DNA from: an uncultured Bacilli bacterium
Lineage (GTDB): Bacteria > Bacillota_I > Bacilli_A > RF39 > UBA660
NCBI GenBank assembly: GCA_947623735.1
Contig: CANQHE010000009.1
Span: forward strand, 1-36,495
Length of the DNA: 36,495 bases
Reading direction: 5' to 3'
The notes beneath the pieces are model-generated. The model was not told the DNA's origin and made no database searches. It saw only the letters and a program-made list of their open reading frames with translations. Below are positions 24,841 through 32,449 of the stretch, piece after piece. How positions within the stretch are numbered: position 1 is the first letter of the stretch; each line of letters opens with the position of its first letter. Both the position numbers and the translations under genes were made by a program.

Positions 24841-25461
24841 TTAATAATCTTTCTTTAATATAATTCTTCTAGCTATATAATATGATAATAAAAATAAACC
24901 AATAATAAATAAATTAATTAATATAATAAATATTTTATTATTAAGTATCTTACTAAATATTGTTAAATCTCCTATTTCTAAAGCTATTCCAAATATAGCC
25001 CCAATAAAAGCAATTATAACAAAAAGAAATACTCTTCCCTTTTCAATTCCAAACTTAAATATTAAAGGATACAAAATTGCTTCTAACACTATTATTCCAA
25101 TAAACCCTCCATATACTGTAATAAGTATCTCTATAAAATTAATATCTCTAAATAAACTTAAAATAAAGGCATAACCTAAAGTAAATAAACATCCTAAAAC
25201 AAACATTAATAAACTACCTAAATATTTAGCTTTAACTATATTTTTTCTCTTAACAGGTAAACTTATAGCATAACTATCAAAATTACTTAAATTATCATAA
25301 GAAAACGTACTTATATATATACTCATACTTAAAAATACGGGTAAAAAATATGCAAAATCATTCCCATTTAAACTAAGAAAAAATACTAATAAACATATTA
25401 CAATATATTGTTTTAAATTACTCTTAATAATTAATAAATCTTTTTTAATTAACCCTATCAT
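24841..25461 (-). CDS. ABC-2-type transporter permease
   Basis: A membrane protein with about six hydrophobic segments (LVFFLS..., VFLSMSIYIST, GSLLMFVLGCLF, ILITVYGGFIG, FLFVIIAFIGAIFG, FIILINLFIIGLFLL). The track start is a GTG inside the ATPase end; the ATG at 25461, two bases after the ATPase stop with GGGTGA before it, is more likely. It would form the membrane part of an exporter with the ATPase encoded just upstream. Confidence 0.8.
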   Translation of the reverse strand: MIGLIKKDLLIIKSNLKQYIVICLLVFFLSLNGNDFAYFLPVFLSMSIYISTFSYDNLSNFDSYAISLPVKRKNIVKAKYLGSLLMFVLGCLFTLGYAFILSLFRDINFIEILITVYGGFIGIIVLEAILYPLIFKFGIEKGRVFLFVIIAFIGAIFGIALEIGDLTIFSKILNNKIFIILINLFIIGLFLLSYYIARRIILKKDY

Positions 25462-25462
25462 C

Positions 25463-26302
25463 TTATTCACCCTTAATCATTAATACCATTAATTCATCTA
25501 AAGATATTTTATCTATAACCATATCTTTATATTTATTTTCTAATCTATTTTTATCTTTAACTAATATTTCATAATCATATTTATTTTTATAACATCTAAT
25601 AATATCTTCTTTATCTATCATTTTATATTCTTTTTCCCCGCATCTAATTACTCCATAATCTTCTATTAAAGTATCTCCTTCTTCATTAAGAATAATTCTT
25701 CCTTCATTCATGAATATTATTTTATCGGCGATTCTTTCTAATTCACTTGTAATATGAGTCGAAATTAAAATAGTATGGTCTTCTTGTTGCATAAATTCTA
25801 AAAATATATCTAATACTTCTCTTCTAACTACCGGATCAAGTCCACTTGTTGCTTCATCTAATATTAAAAGTTTGGGTTTATGAGCAAGAGCACTTGCAAG
25901 TTCTAACTTCTTTTTCATTCCTTTAGATAAAGTTTTAATTTGTTTATCTTTAGGTAAATTAAACTTTTCTAAATATTGATAAAATACTTCTTTCGAAAAA
26001 TTATTATAAATACTTGTCATAATTGTAACTAAATCTTTTACTTTTAAAACATCTGGATAAAACATATTATCTAAAACTACTCCAATATCATTAAAATCAA
26101 TTTCTTCTTTTGTTTTTCCCTCGATTTTAATAATACCTTTATAATTTGTAATAATATTTAAAAGACATTTAATTAAAGTTGTTTTACCCGCCCCATTTTC
26201 CCCAATTAAACCGACAATCATTCCTTTAGGTATTTTTAACTCTGGTATTTTTAAACTAAAATTATCATAACTTTTTTCTAAATCTTTAATTTCTATTTCC
26301 AT
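25463..26302 (-). CDS. ABC transporter ATPase (YtrB/BcrA-like)
   Basis: 279 residues with Walker A GENGAGKTT (about 34-42), Q-loop region, signature LSKGMKKKLELASAL, Walker B LLILDEATSGLD and the H-loop in ISTHI. It is coupled to the GntR gene (two-base gap) and the permease. GntR/YtrA plus ATPase plus ABC-2 permease is the arrangement of envelope-stress or bacitracin-type exporters; the substrate is unknown. Confidence 0.88.
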   Translation of the reverse strand: MEIEIKDLEKSYDNFSLKIPELKIPKGMIVGLIGENGAGKTTLIKCLLNIITNYKGIIKIEGKTKEEIDFNDIGVVLDNMFYPDVLKVKDLVTIMTSIYNNFSKEVFYQYLEKFNLPKDKQIKTLSKGMKKKLELASALAHKPKLLILDEATSGLDPVVRREVLDIFLEFMQQEDHTILISTHITSELERIADKIIFMNEGRIILNEEGDTLIEDYGVIRCGEKEYKMIDKEDIIRCYKNKYDYEILVKDKNRLENKYKDMVIDKISLDELMVLMIKGE

Positions 26303-26304
26303 CT

Positions 26305-26679
26305 TTAATCACTCCCATACATAAATTCCATTAAATCTAATATTTCTCTTTTACTAATATTATATTGTTTAGCTATTTCAATTATATTATCCATATATTT
26401 TTCGATTTCTCTTTGTTTTTGTTCTCTTAAAAGTTCTATATTTTGGGGTGCAACAAAACTTCCTTTACCCGCTTGAGTTACAATATAACCTTCTTTTTCT
26501 AATTCATCATAAGCTTTTTTGATGGTCATTACACTTATTCTAATATCTTTTGCTAAAACTCTAATTGAAGGCAAAGCATCTCCTTCATTTAATTCTTTAT
26601 TTCCTATTCCTCTTATTATTTCTTTTTTTATTTGTTCATAGATTGGTACTTTACTACTATTACTTATTACGATTCTCAT
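26305..26679 (-). CDS. GntR-family regulator, YtrA subfamily
   Basis: 124 residues: a winged helix (PIYEQIKKEIIRGI...LPSIRVLAKDIRISVMTIKKAYDELEKEGYIVTQAGKGSFV) and a short C-terminal helix pair, as in YtrA-type regulators, which lack a large ligand domain. It starts the operon; the inverted repeat over its own promoter suggests that it represses the operon. Confidence 0.88.
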   Translation of the reverse strand: MRIVISNSSKVPIYEQIKKEIIRGIGNKELNEGDALPSIRVLAKDIRISVMTIKKAYDELEKEGYIVTQAGKGSFVAPQNIELLREQKQREIEKYMDNIIEIAKQYNISKREILDLMEFMYGSD

Positions 26680-26688
26680 ATCTCACCT

Positions 26689-26728
26689 CTGTTATAACTA
26701 TTATATAACAGTATATACACATTGTCAA
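26689..26728 (-). promoter_or_regulatory. Promoter and inverted-repeat operator of the GntR/ABC operon
   Basis: Minus strand TTGACA, 17 bases, TATAAT (26700-26728). CTGTTAT/ATAACAG arms with nine bases between (26689-26711) cover the -10 box, a good site for repression by the GntR protein. Confidence 0.75.
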
Positions 26729-26729
26729 T

Positions 26730-26756
26730 CAAAAAAAAGAATACTTAAAGTACTCT
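26730..26756 (-). terminator. Terminator of the SDR operon
   Basis: Minus-strand GAGTACTT/AAGTATTC hairpin and eight T, at the stop of the last SDR gene. Confidence 0.7.
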
Positions 26757-27600
26757 ATTTATTATTTATTAAACCTTGATTTTTCCAACTAGATGTAAGT
26801 CCATGGTCAATATATATACATTCCCCAGACATATAAGAACAAATATCACTTCCCATGACCACTAGAGGATAGCCCATGTCTTTAGCCTCCGCGGCATATC
26901 CATTCCATCCTTTTATAAACATTCCCTCAATCATTTCTTTACCCTCTTCGGCATTTAAAGTAGGACTTGAAGATTTATTAAAGTCATCAGATAAACCCGT
27001 AATTGTATAACCAGGACATATCGCATTTATTCTAATATATTTGGAAATAAACTCTGTTGCCATACACTTATTTGTAACATAAGTATTCATACATTGCTTA
27101 GCAAATACATACGAATTACTTATAATATCGGGATGACTTTTATACCACTCTACCGCTTTATCCCAATTATCGATCTTAATTACTTCGAGACACGTTTTAT
27201 AATTTTGTTCATAGCCAAAACCACCCACAGATGAAATAAAATTAATACTCGCGTGTTTGCTAAGCCGTGGTAATAATGCCTCTACCATATATTTTTGGCC
27301 AAAAAAGTTTACTAATTGTACTTCTAATTCTTTTCCTTTGTAACCCGCGATAGCATGACATAAAAATAAAGCATCTATTCTTTCTGGTAATTCTTCTATT
27401 ACTCTATCAATTTCTTCTTTTCTTCCCAAATCAGCTTGTATCCTCTTGGTAACATTTGCCTCAATTGGATTAATATCTATCGCATAAACATTAGCTCCAA
27501 GTTCCCCTAATAACTCTGTTGCACTCCGACTCATTCCGGATGCCGAACCCGTAATTACTACATTTTTATTTTCATAACCAAATAATTTTTTTAAATCCAT
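26755..27600 (-). CDS. Short-chain dehydrogenase, 3-alpha-hydroxysteroid dehydrogenase-like subgroup
   Basis: 281 residues with TGSASGMSRSATELLGELGA (nucleotide-binding loop, about 17-36), a short DLGRKEEID segment, NFISSVGGFGY (catalytic Ser region) and SYVFAK (YxxxK pair). It has a long insert between Ser and Tyr (the YKTCLEVIKID...WYKSHPD part), typical of the subgroup with Comamonas 3-alpha-HSDH and coniferyl-alcohol dehydrogenases. It probably oxidises or reduces a ring or side-chain hydroxyl with NAD(P). It is last in an operon with a flavin reductase and a second SDR. The substrate is not readable from sequence. Confidence 0.75.
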   Translation of the reverse strand: MDLKKLFGYENKNVVITGSASGMSRSATELLGELGANVYAIDINPIEANVTKRIQADLGRKEEIDRVIEELPERIDALFLCHAIAGYKGKELEVQLVNFFGQKYMVEALLPRLSKHASINFISSVGGFGYEQNYKTCLEVIKIDNWDKAVEWYKSHPDIISNSYVFAKQCMNTYVTNKCMATEFISKYIRINAICPGYTITGLSDDFNKSSSPTLNAEEGKEMIEGMFIKGWNGYAAEAKDMGYPLVVMGSDICSYMSGECIYIDHGLTSSWKNQGLINNK

Positions 27601-27646
27601 AATCTAATCCTCCATTACTATTATAACCAATTTAATTATTTTCTAC

Positions 27647-28219
27647 TTATTTTTTATTTACATATTTAATTCCATTTTTCCAAGCTTGTCCGACTTTTTC
27701 TCCTACTACATAATAACCATTTTGAAATTGGTCAAATATTAAAGCTTGAATTTTACTAGGGTCAACTTTACCCTCTGTTAGAACTTCTTCTCTAACACTA
27801 ACATTTTTAATTCTCCCTAGTACTCTGTAATCATAAATAGTCTGTTCGGCCTCTACTAGTTCACACTCTAAAGTAACTGGAAACTCATCAATTATTGGGG
27901 CATCAACAAACTTACTTTTTATCGCCGTTAAACCTGTTCTGGCAAATTTATCACTAACTTTATTTCCACTTGCTATTCCAAAATAATCAGCTTCATCCAT
28001 ATATTTTAATGAAGCAATACTAACTGTAAAAGCCTTCCTTTTTTTAATATTATCTGTAGTTTTATGGTCTTCACTAATATTTAACGCGACCATATCTTCA
28101 CTACATATTCCACCCCAAGCCATATTCATCACATCAACTACATCATCACTTCCATAAGTGGCAATCATTAAAACTGGCATTGGAAACAAATATGGTTTTA
28201 CTCCTAAATCTTTACGCAT
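27647..28219 (-). CDS. Flavin reductase-like FMN-binding protein
   Basis: 190 residues of the flavin-reductase/flavoredoxin family: PMPVLMIATYGSDD, NMAWGGICSEDMVALNIS and KKRKAFTVSIAS blocks make the FMN-binding split barrel. The start has AGGAGGGAAAGATA upstream. It sits between two SDR genes and could pass electrons to, or act on the same small molecule as, the dehydrogenases (inference). Confidence 0.82.
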   Translation of the reverse strand: MRKDLGVKPYLFPMPVLMIATYGSDDVVDVMNMAWGGICSEDMVALNISEDHKTTDNIKKRKAFTVSIASLKYMDEADYFGIASGNKVSDKFARTGLTAIKSKFVDAPIIDEFPVTLECELVEAEQTIYDYRVLGRIKNVSVREEVLTEGKVDPSKIQALIFDQFQNGYYVVGEKVGQAWKNGIKYVNKK

Positions 28220-28231
28220 TATCTTTCCCTC

Positions 28232-28972
28232 CTAATTTCTCGCACATCCATCAACTTGTAATACTACCCCGGTAATATAACTCGCCATATCACTAGCTAA
28301 AAACAAAAAGGCATTTGCAATATCTCTTGTACTTCCAATTCTTCCAAGAGGAATACTCTTAATTAATGGCTCGATTACTTCTTTAGGTAAACTATCAACC
28401 ATTTCGGTTTTAATAATTCCTGGTGCGACCGCATTAACTCGAATATTAAATGGTGCAAGTTCTCTTGCTAAAGACTTCGTAATTCCATTTACAGCAAACT
28501 TTGATGCGGGATATCCCACGCCACTAGGTTGCCCATAAATACTAACCATCGAACTAGTATTAAGAATTACTCCTGAATTTTCTCTTTTCATATATGGCAC
28601 TACTGCTTTACACATATTAAATATGGCATTAACATTTATATCCATAATATTTTTAAAATCATCTATCGTAGTCTCTTCTATCTTTTTATTCGCTGATATT
28701 CCGGCATTATTAATAACAATATCTATCTTTCCATATTTATTATAGATATCTTTTATTGTCTCTTCTACTTCTTGATAATTAGAAAGTTTAGGATAGTATC
28801 CCTCGGCTTCTAATCCTTCTTTTTTTAACTCTTCTATTGCTTTATTAACGGTATCTTCTTTAGAACCAAATAAAATTACTCTAGCCCTATTTTGTAAAAA
28901 TGTTCTTACTACCTCTAAACCAATCCCTCTTGTTCCCCCAGTTACAATAACTACTTTTTCTTCTAAATTCAT
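28232..28972 (-). CDS. Short-chain dehydrogenase, FabG/BaiA-like
   Basis: 246 residues with TGGTRGIG (about 11-18), NNAG, the catalytic Ser in NTSSM, and GYPASK (YxxxK). Several stretches (IVTGGTRGIG, FKNIMDINV, SGVGYPASK, FLFLASDMAS) recall the bile-acid 3-alpha-hydroxysteroid dehydrogenase BaiA of Clostridium scindens more than FabG as I remember them, but many SDRs share these. A role on bile acids or another hydroxylated compound is possible; 3-oxoacyl-ACP reductase is less likely because no fatty-acid genes are near. It starts nine bases after the nuclease gene. Confidence 0.78.
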   Translation of the reverse strand: MNLEEKVVIVTGGTRGIGLEVVRTFLQNRARVILFGSKEDTVNKAIEELKKEGLEAEGYYPKLSNYQEVEETIKDIYNKYGKIDIVINNAGISANKKIEETTIDDFKNIMDINVNAIFNMCKAVVPYMKRENSGVILNTSSMVSIYGQPSGVGYPASKFAVNGITKSLARELAPFNIRVNAVAPGIIKTEMVDSLPKEVIEPLIKSIPLGRIGSTRDIANAFLFLASDMASYITGVVLQVDGCARN

Positions 28973-28981
28973 ATTTCCTCC

Positions 28982-30283
28982 TTAATTATCATAAATGTAA
29001 TTATATAATTTTTCTACTTCTTCTCTTGCTACATTTTCATTATATAAAATAACACATATATATCTTATCATATTTAGATAAACTTCATATTTATTATCTG
29101 TTATATCTCTAAAAGCCCATCTATTATCCATTATATTTTTAATAATATTTTTATTTCTTTTATAAAATTCTTTACAATCAAGAATAGTTATCCCATTTAA
29201 ATTTTTAATATACGGAATATCTTTAATATTAAATTGCATTTTATATTTATATCTTATATCCCTATATCTACCCGCTAGATAGAAAAAAGACTTTAAATAA
29301 TCCTCTAATATTACTTTATTTTTACCTTTATTATATTCCTTTAAATATACATTATCTACTAAATCTTTAAATAATACCACTTTATAGGGAAGATCATCAT
29401 CTCTAACTGTAATAAAAATACACTTATTCTTTTTCTTATCTCCAAGTTTATTAAAATATTCTTCATATCTTATACCCTGTTTATCTTGCGTATCTTTATA
29501 TTCATTTTCATAAGCATATAACTTCATTTCGATTATATATCTTACATCATCATTTTCAATTACTATATCCGGTTGAAACTTATTATCATATTTCTTTTGT
29601 AAATGAATCTCTAAACTATTAATATCTCCTTTAAAATCTTTATCAATTAAATTAATAAAATTTTTAAGAGGTAATTCCTGATATGAAAACACATTATTTC
29701 TATCTATAAAATTTGCTAAAAAATTAGTATGAATATTTTCTATATTATAATAATTTATTTGCGATAATAATGAGTAAGGTATCTTTTTAAATATTTTATC
29801 TCTAAAAATAGACCTATCTACTTTTCTATTTAAATATTTTAAAAACACCTCTTCATTTTTAACTTGATAAGCTTTAATTCCCATTCCATATTGTTTACTA
29901 TTATCATCTCTAAAACACTCTTTATTAAGAATACTATCCTCTATTGGAGGTATATCCAAAATATCGCTAAATTCATAATAATACTTATCGTATATATCAC
30001 CCTTACACTCCGGATATAAATATTTCCATTTAGCTCTTATTTTATCATCAATCACTAAAGGATAATCTTTTGTTTTATCTAACAGTTTTGCTTTAGCAAT
30101 ATAATAATTATTAAACTTAAATAATATATAATCAGCTCCATTTACTAAACTTTTTCTCATTCTACTGGTTACTCTAAAACGTCCCCTTAAGCCTTTTTCT
30201 AAGCTTTGTTCTTTTAGTTCATTTATAAAATATCTAACTTTATCTAAACTATCCTCTTTGATTATAAATACTGCTACCTTCAT
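28982..30283 (-). CDS. PD-(D/E)XK nuclease-superfamily protein
   Basis: 433 residues. The central part has IHTNFLANFID (about 200-210) and then QPDIVIENDDVRYIIEMKLYA (D...ExK, about 237-257) followed by QGIRYEEYF, the order seen in PDDEXK_4-type proteins. CIFITVRDD continues the fold. The N-terminal 150 residues and the C-terminal 120 are unassigned. It could be a defence or modification-linked nuclease, yet it is directly upstream of an SDR operon with a nine-base gap. Ribosome site AAGGTGA. Confidence 0.65.
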   Translation of the reverse strand: MKVAVFIIKEDSLDKVRYFINELKEQSLEKGLRGRFRVTSRMRKSLVNGADYILFKFNNYYIAKAKLLDKTKDYPLVIDDKIRAKWKYLYPECKGDIYDKYYYEFSDILDIPPIEDSILNKECFRDDNSKQYGMGIKAYQVKNEEVFLKYLNRKVDRSIFRDKIFKKIPYSLLSQINYYNIENIHTNFLANFIDRNNVFSYQELPLKNFINLIDKDFKGDINSLEIHLQKKYDNKFQPDIVIENDDVRYIIEMKLYAYENEYKDTQDKQGIRYEEYFNKLGDKKKNKCIFITVRDDDLPYKVVLFKDLVDNVYLKEYNKGKNKVILEDYLKSFFYLAGRYRDIRYKYKMQFNIKDIPYIKNLNGITILDCKEFYKRNKNIIKNIMDNRWAFRDITDNKYEVYLNMIRYICVILYNENVAREEVEKLYNYIYDN

Positions 30284-30438
30284 AATTTCACCTTAATATA
30301 ATCCTATTTTATCATAAATTTATAATTATAAAAACTATCTATACATAATTTTACTTTATTTATAATTATTTACGTGTTATAATACTTTTAAGAAAGAAAA
30401 ATACTTTAAAATACATATAATAGAGTAAATCAAAATAT
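30284..30438. other. Spacer upstream of the nuclease gene
   Basis: AT-rich spacer. It must hold the nuclease promoter on the minus strand (GATAAAAT-like -10 upstream of AAGGTGA), but I cannot place a convincing -35 box. A perfect inverted repeat AAATCAAA-ATA-TTTGATTT begins at 30427 and overlaps the next promoter. Confidence 0.4.
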
Positions 30439-30467
30439 TTGATTTTTATAAAAAAATATAGTATTAT
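30427..30467 (+). promoter_or_regulatory. Promoter and overlapping palindrome for the tandem-repeat small RNA
   Basis: TTGATT (30439-30444), 17 bases, TATTAT (30462-30467). The -35 box lies in a perfect inverted repeat, arms AAATCAAA and TTTGATTT (30427-30445), which could be an operator. Confidence 0.6.
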
Positions 30468-30473
30468 ATTACT

Positions 30474-30648
30474 ACAAGTTGTAATTGATTGCTTTGTGAA
30501 GATTTTATTCGAGGAACATATAAGTCAGTCTAAATTATGACATCATGAATAGCTTTGTGAAGAATTTATTCGAGGAACATATTAGTCTATTCGCTGTTAT
30601 AAAGGCTGTAATGAAATGAAATAATTTCATTCAGTCTTTTTTTTGTTA
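30474..30648 (+). ncRNA. Small RNA with two 36-nt direct repeats
   Basis: Predicted transcript between a good promoter and a strong terminator (AATGAAAT/ATTTCATT stem extended by CTG/CAG, then eight T, 30603-30648). It contains two copies, 61 bases apart, of GCTTTGTGAAG-W-TTTATTCGAGG continuing AACATA (30491-30526 and 30552-30587), differing at three or four bases. No ORF of useful length spans it. I do not recognise the RNA family. Confidence 0.6.
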
Positions 30649-30778
30649 ATCTATAATAAAAAATAAAAGATTTAATAATGTATTTATGAGTATAAATAAA
30701 AGTATTCGAATAATTTAGATAAGAAAACTTAACTGCTGAGCGCTTGCCAACTTTCGATTAAAAAGAAGGCTTGATATT

Positions 30779-30868
30779 ATGAAGAAAAAAATTTTATTAA
30801 TCTCTTATCTAATATTAATTATCATTTTATTAATAGTCTCTTTAATAATTCTATGTATAAAAAAATAG
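30779..30868 (+). CDS. Small hydrophobic peptide, candidate type I toxin 1
   Basis: A 29-residue ORF, MKKKILLISYLILIIILL... ending CIKK: a lysine-capped single membrane helix, as in type I toxins. GAAGG lies before the ATG. The mRNA leader (30721-30770) is almost the same as that of toxin 2, with CTTTC upstream able to pair near the ribosome site. The 3' region (30895-30934) is complementary to the leader (CTTAACT.../AGTTAAG), so 5' and 3' ends would pair. A minus-strand RNA overlaps the 3' end. Its own promoter is poor (AATAAT at -10). Confidence 0.65.
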   Translation: MKKKILLISYLILIIILLIVSLIILCIKK

Positions 30869-30949
30869 CATAGATTAAGTGCTTACCCTACTTTAAGCAA
30901 GTACTCAACTCAGCAAAGTTAAGTCTTCCTTTTTGCAAGTTTCCTTGCT
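30858..30949 (-). ncRNA. Candidate antitoxin RNA 1
   Basis: Minus strand promoter TTGCTA-N17-TATATT (30956-30984). The RNA would begin with the hairpin GCAAG-GAAA-CTTGC and run over the toxin 1 3' untranslated region to a short hairpin (AGCA/TGCT) with seven T inside the end of the toxin ORF. The terminator is weaker than that of antitoxin 2. Confidence 0.55.
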
Positions 30950-30955
30950 ATATTA

Positions 30956-30984
30956 AATATATCACAAATAAGTAATTTTAGCAA
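30956..30984 (-). promoter_or_regulatory. Promoter of antitoxin RNA 1
   Basis: Minus strand TTGCTA, 17 bases, TATATT. Confidence 0.6.
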
Positions 30985-31014
30985 TAAAAATGTTTAGTAT
31001 AAAGTATAAAATTC

Positions 31015-31043
31015 TTGTATAAATAGTGATTATTTGATATAAT
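31015..31043 (+). promoter_or_regulatory. Promoter of toxin 2 mRNA
   Basis: TTGTAT, 17 bases, TATAAT; the conserved leader shared with toxin 1 begins just after it. Confidence 0.75.
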
Positions 31044-31106
31044 TTAGATAGGAAAACTTAACTGTTGAGTGCTTGCCAACTTTCTATTAGAAAGGAGGCT
31101 GATGAT

Positions 31107-31190
31107 TTGTATAAGAAAGATTTTTTAATTTTATCTCTTATTCTAATTATCTTCTTACTCATAGCCTTACTTTTTACTTTAGTAATTTAG
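31107..31190 (+). CDS. Small hydrophobic peptide, candidate type I toxin 2
   Basis: A 27-residue ORF with a TTG start: (M)YKKDFLILSLILIIFLL... ending FTLVI. AAAGGAGG is a very strong ribosome site, and CTTTC-TATTA-GAAAG forms a hairpin next to it that could hide it. The in-frame alternative ATG four bases earlier gives only eight residues, so TTG is chosen. It is a paralogue of toxin 1 in the same orientation. The mRNA 5' leader and 3' end (31251-31288) are complementary over about 25 bases with gaps, and the RNA ends in a T run. Confidence 0.68.
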   Translation: MYKKDFLILSLILIIFLLIALLFTLVI

Positions 31191-31204
31191 TAACCTATAT
31201 TAAG

Positions 31205-31312
31205 AAAAAAGCACTCAATCTAGCATAGATTGGGTGCTTACCAATATAACGGCAAGTACTCAACTCAGCAAAGTTAAGTCTTCCTTTTTTATTTTATGCC
31301 ATTTTCTCTGAC
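31205..31312 (-). ncRNA. Candidate antitoxin RNA 2
   Basis: Minus-strand RNA of about 108 bases from a promoter at 31319-31347 to a textbook terminator, GCACCCAATCTA/TAGATTGAGTGC then six T (31205-31237). It is fully complementary to the 3' untranslated part of the toxin 2 mRNA, the arrangement of txpA/ratA-type type I systems in Bacillus. Confidence 0.72.
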
Positions 31313-31318
31313 AAATAC

Positions 31319-31347
31319 ATCATAACATAAAAACGACCTTTTTACAA
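31319..31347 (-). promoter_or_regulatory. Promoter of antitoxin RNA 2
   Basis: Minus strand TTGTAA, 17 bases, TATGAT. Confidence 0.7.
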
Positions 31348-31357
31348 GTCGTTTTCT
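31328..31357. terminator. Hairpin, likely bidirectional terminator
   Basis: AAAACGAC/GTCGTTTT arms with T residues after it on both strands. It overlaps the antitoxin 2 promoter, and a second perfect hairpin TACTCGAA/TTCGAGTA follows at about 31364-31383. It would end transcripts from the kinase gene. Confidence 0.55.
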
Positions 31358-31437
31358 ATTTTTTACTCGAATTATTTCGAGTATCAATCACCTGGTGCCC
31401 TAAAGGGAGAAGTACGACAACTTATAATTTTCTTTTT

Positions 31438-32277
31438 CTAAAATATTCTATTTATTTTATAAATTGCTTCTTTTGATATGATTTTCTGTTCTGGATTAAT
31501 CTTTTTCAAAATAGGACCAATATATGGTTTTTCATTAGCATCAGAAAATATTAATCTTAAACCGTCTTTTACTTCTTGACTAACATCCATGAATTCAATT
31601 AATTTTTTAAAATATACATCTGAATGATGTAATCTAATAATATCTCCTTTTATAAAATATTGAATAGCCATCATTGCAAAAACAAAACGATCATTGTCAA
31701 TTAGAGAAAACTTTTTATTAAAATTGTCGCTAAGCCAATCTGCTCTACCAGGATATACATCGAAACCATAATCATTATACATCCAGTTATCAGTATCGAC
31801 AAATCTTACATTTCCATTATAGTCAATCATTATATTATCACCTTTTATATCGCCAAGAATAATTCCCATTTTATGAAATCTTTGAATCGCTTCATCAGCT
31901 TGTATTATATATCCAAGTAATTGTCTCGTATCCTTTAAAAATTGAAGATAATCAAAATCTTTATAATTTTTAAGAGGTTTTACTAAGTTATAGTAATATC
32001 CTTCTTTTTTCTTATCTTCATACCCAACTAAACCAATTGGAAAACAAGCGGCTACGTCAGAAAGTTGTCCTAGTAATTCTATTTTTTCAAATTTTCTAGG
32101 TAATTTTTCTTTATCTCGCATAAAATCAAATGTTTTAAATGCTATTTGCTCATTATACTTATGTATCGATGCTTCATCACCGAATCCTATTTGAGGATAT
32201 TCCTTATAGCGTTTTTCTTCTTCAATTATTAAAATAGGTAAAGTCGTATTATATAAATCATCTTTAATATAACTCAT
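31438..32277 (-). CDS. Protein kinase-like protein
   Basis: A 279-residue kinase fold: glycine-rich loop IGFGDEASIHKY (about 30-41), ATP-binding Lys in AFKTF (48), catalytic loop GDIKGDNIM with Asp 143 and Asn 148, and DTD at 161-163 in place of DFG. Key residues for phosphotransfer are present, so it may be active on a protein or small molecule. There is no membrane segment or PASTA domain, so it is not PrkC. Start ATG has GGAGATGA upstream. It stands alone between tRNA-Arg and the toxin-antitoxin region. Confidence 0.75.
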   Translation of the reverse strand: MSYIKDDLYNTTLPILIIEEEKRYKEYPQIGFGDEASIHKYNEQIAFKTFDFMRDKEKLPRKFEKIELLGQLSDVAACFPIGLVGYEDKKKEGYYYNLVKPLKNYKDFDYLQFLKDTRQLLGYIIQADEAIQRFHKMGIILGDIKGDNIMIDYNGNVRFVDTDNWMYNDYGFDVYPGRADWLSDNFNKKFSLIDNDRFVFAMMAIQYFIKGDIIRLHHSDVYFKKLIEFMDVSQEVKDGLRLIFSDANEKPYIGPILKKINPEQKIISKEAIYKINRIF

Positions 32278-32326
32278 AACTATTCATCTCCAAACAAAGC
32301 AATACTAATATGTATAGGCTTATTGA

Positions 32327-32363
32327 CTTGTCAATATGCAAGTGTGTTTTCTAAATTGACAAG
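32327..32363. promoter_or_regulatory. Inverted repeat upstream of the kinase-like gene
   Basis: CTTGTCAAT and ATTGACAAG, nine-base perfect arms 19 bases apart, 50-85 bases before the kinase ATG. The minus strand also has TTGACA here, so the repeat overlaps a probable -35 box. Confidence 0.45.
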
Positions 32364-32410
32364 CAATCAATTTAAATTTGTGAATTATTATAACATATTT
32401 TCAAATATAT

Positions 32411-32440
32411 TAAAACCCGAACTATAAAAGTTCGAGTTTC
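32411..32440 (-). terminator. tRNA-Arg terminator
   Basis: Minus-strand AAACTCGAAC/GTTCGGGTTT hairpin with T-rich tail, ten bases after the tRNA. Confidence 0.7.
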
Positions 32441-32449
32441 CTATCAATC

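Noticed and set aside
30496-30615. Short GTG-started peptides in the 36-nt repeats (KILFEEHIS and KNLFEEHIS)
   Set aside because: They have no ribosome site, end at different lengths, and the whole unit looks like a structured RNA.
30721-31290. Fst/par-type toxin system with direct repeats
   Set aside because: The repeated arms are inverted within each unit, so they pair in the mRNA itself; the antisense overlap at the 3' end fits the txpA/ratA layout better.
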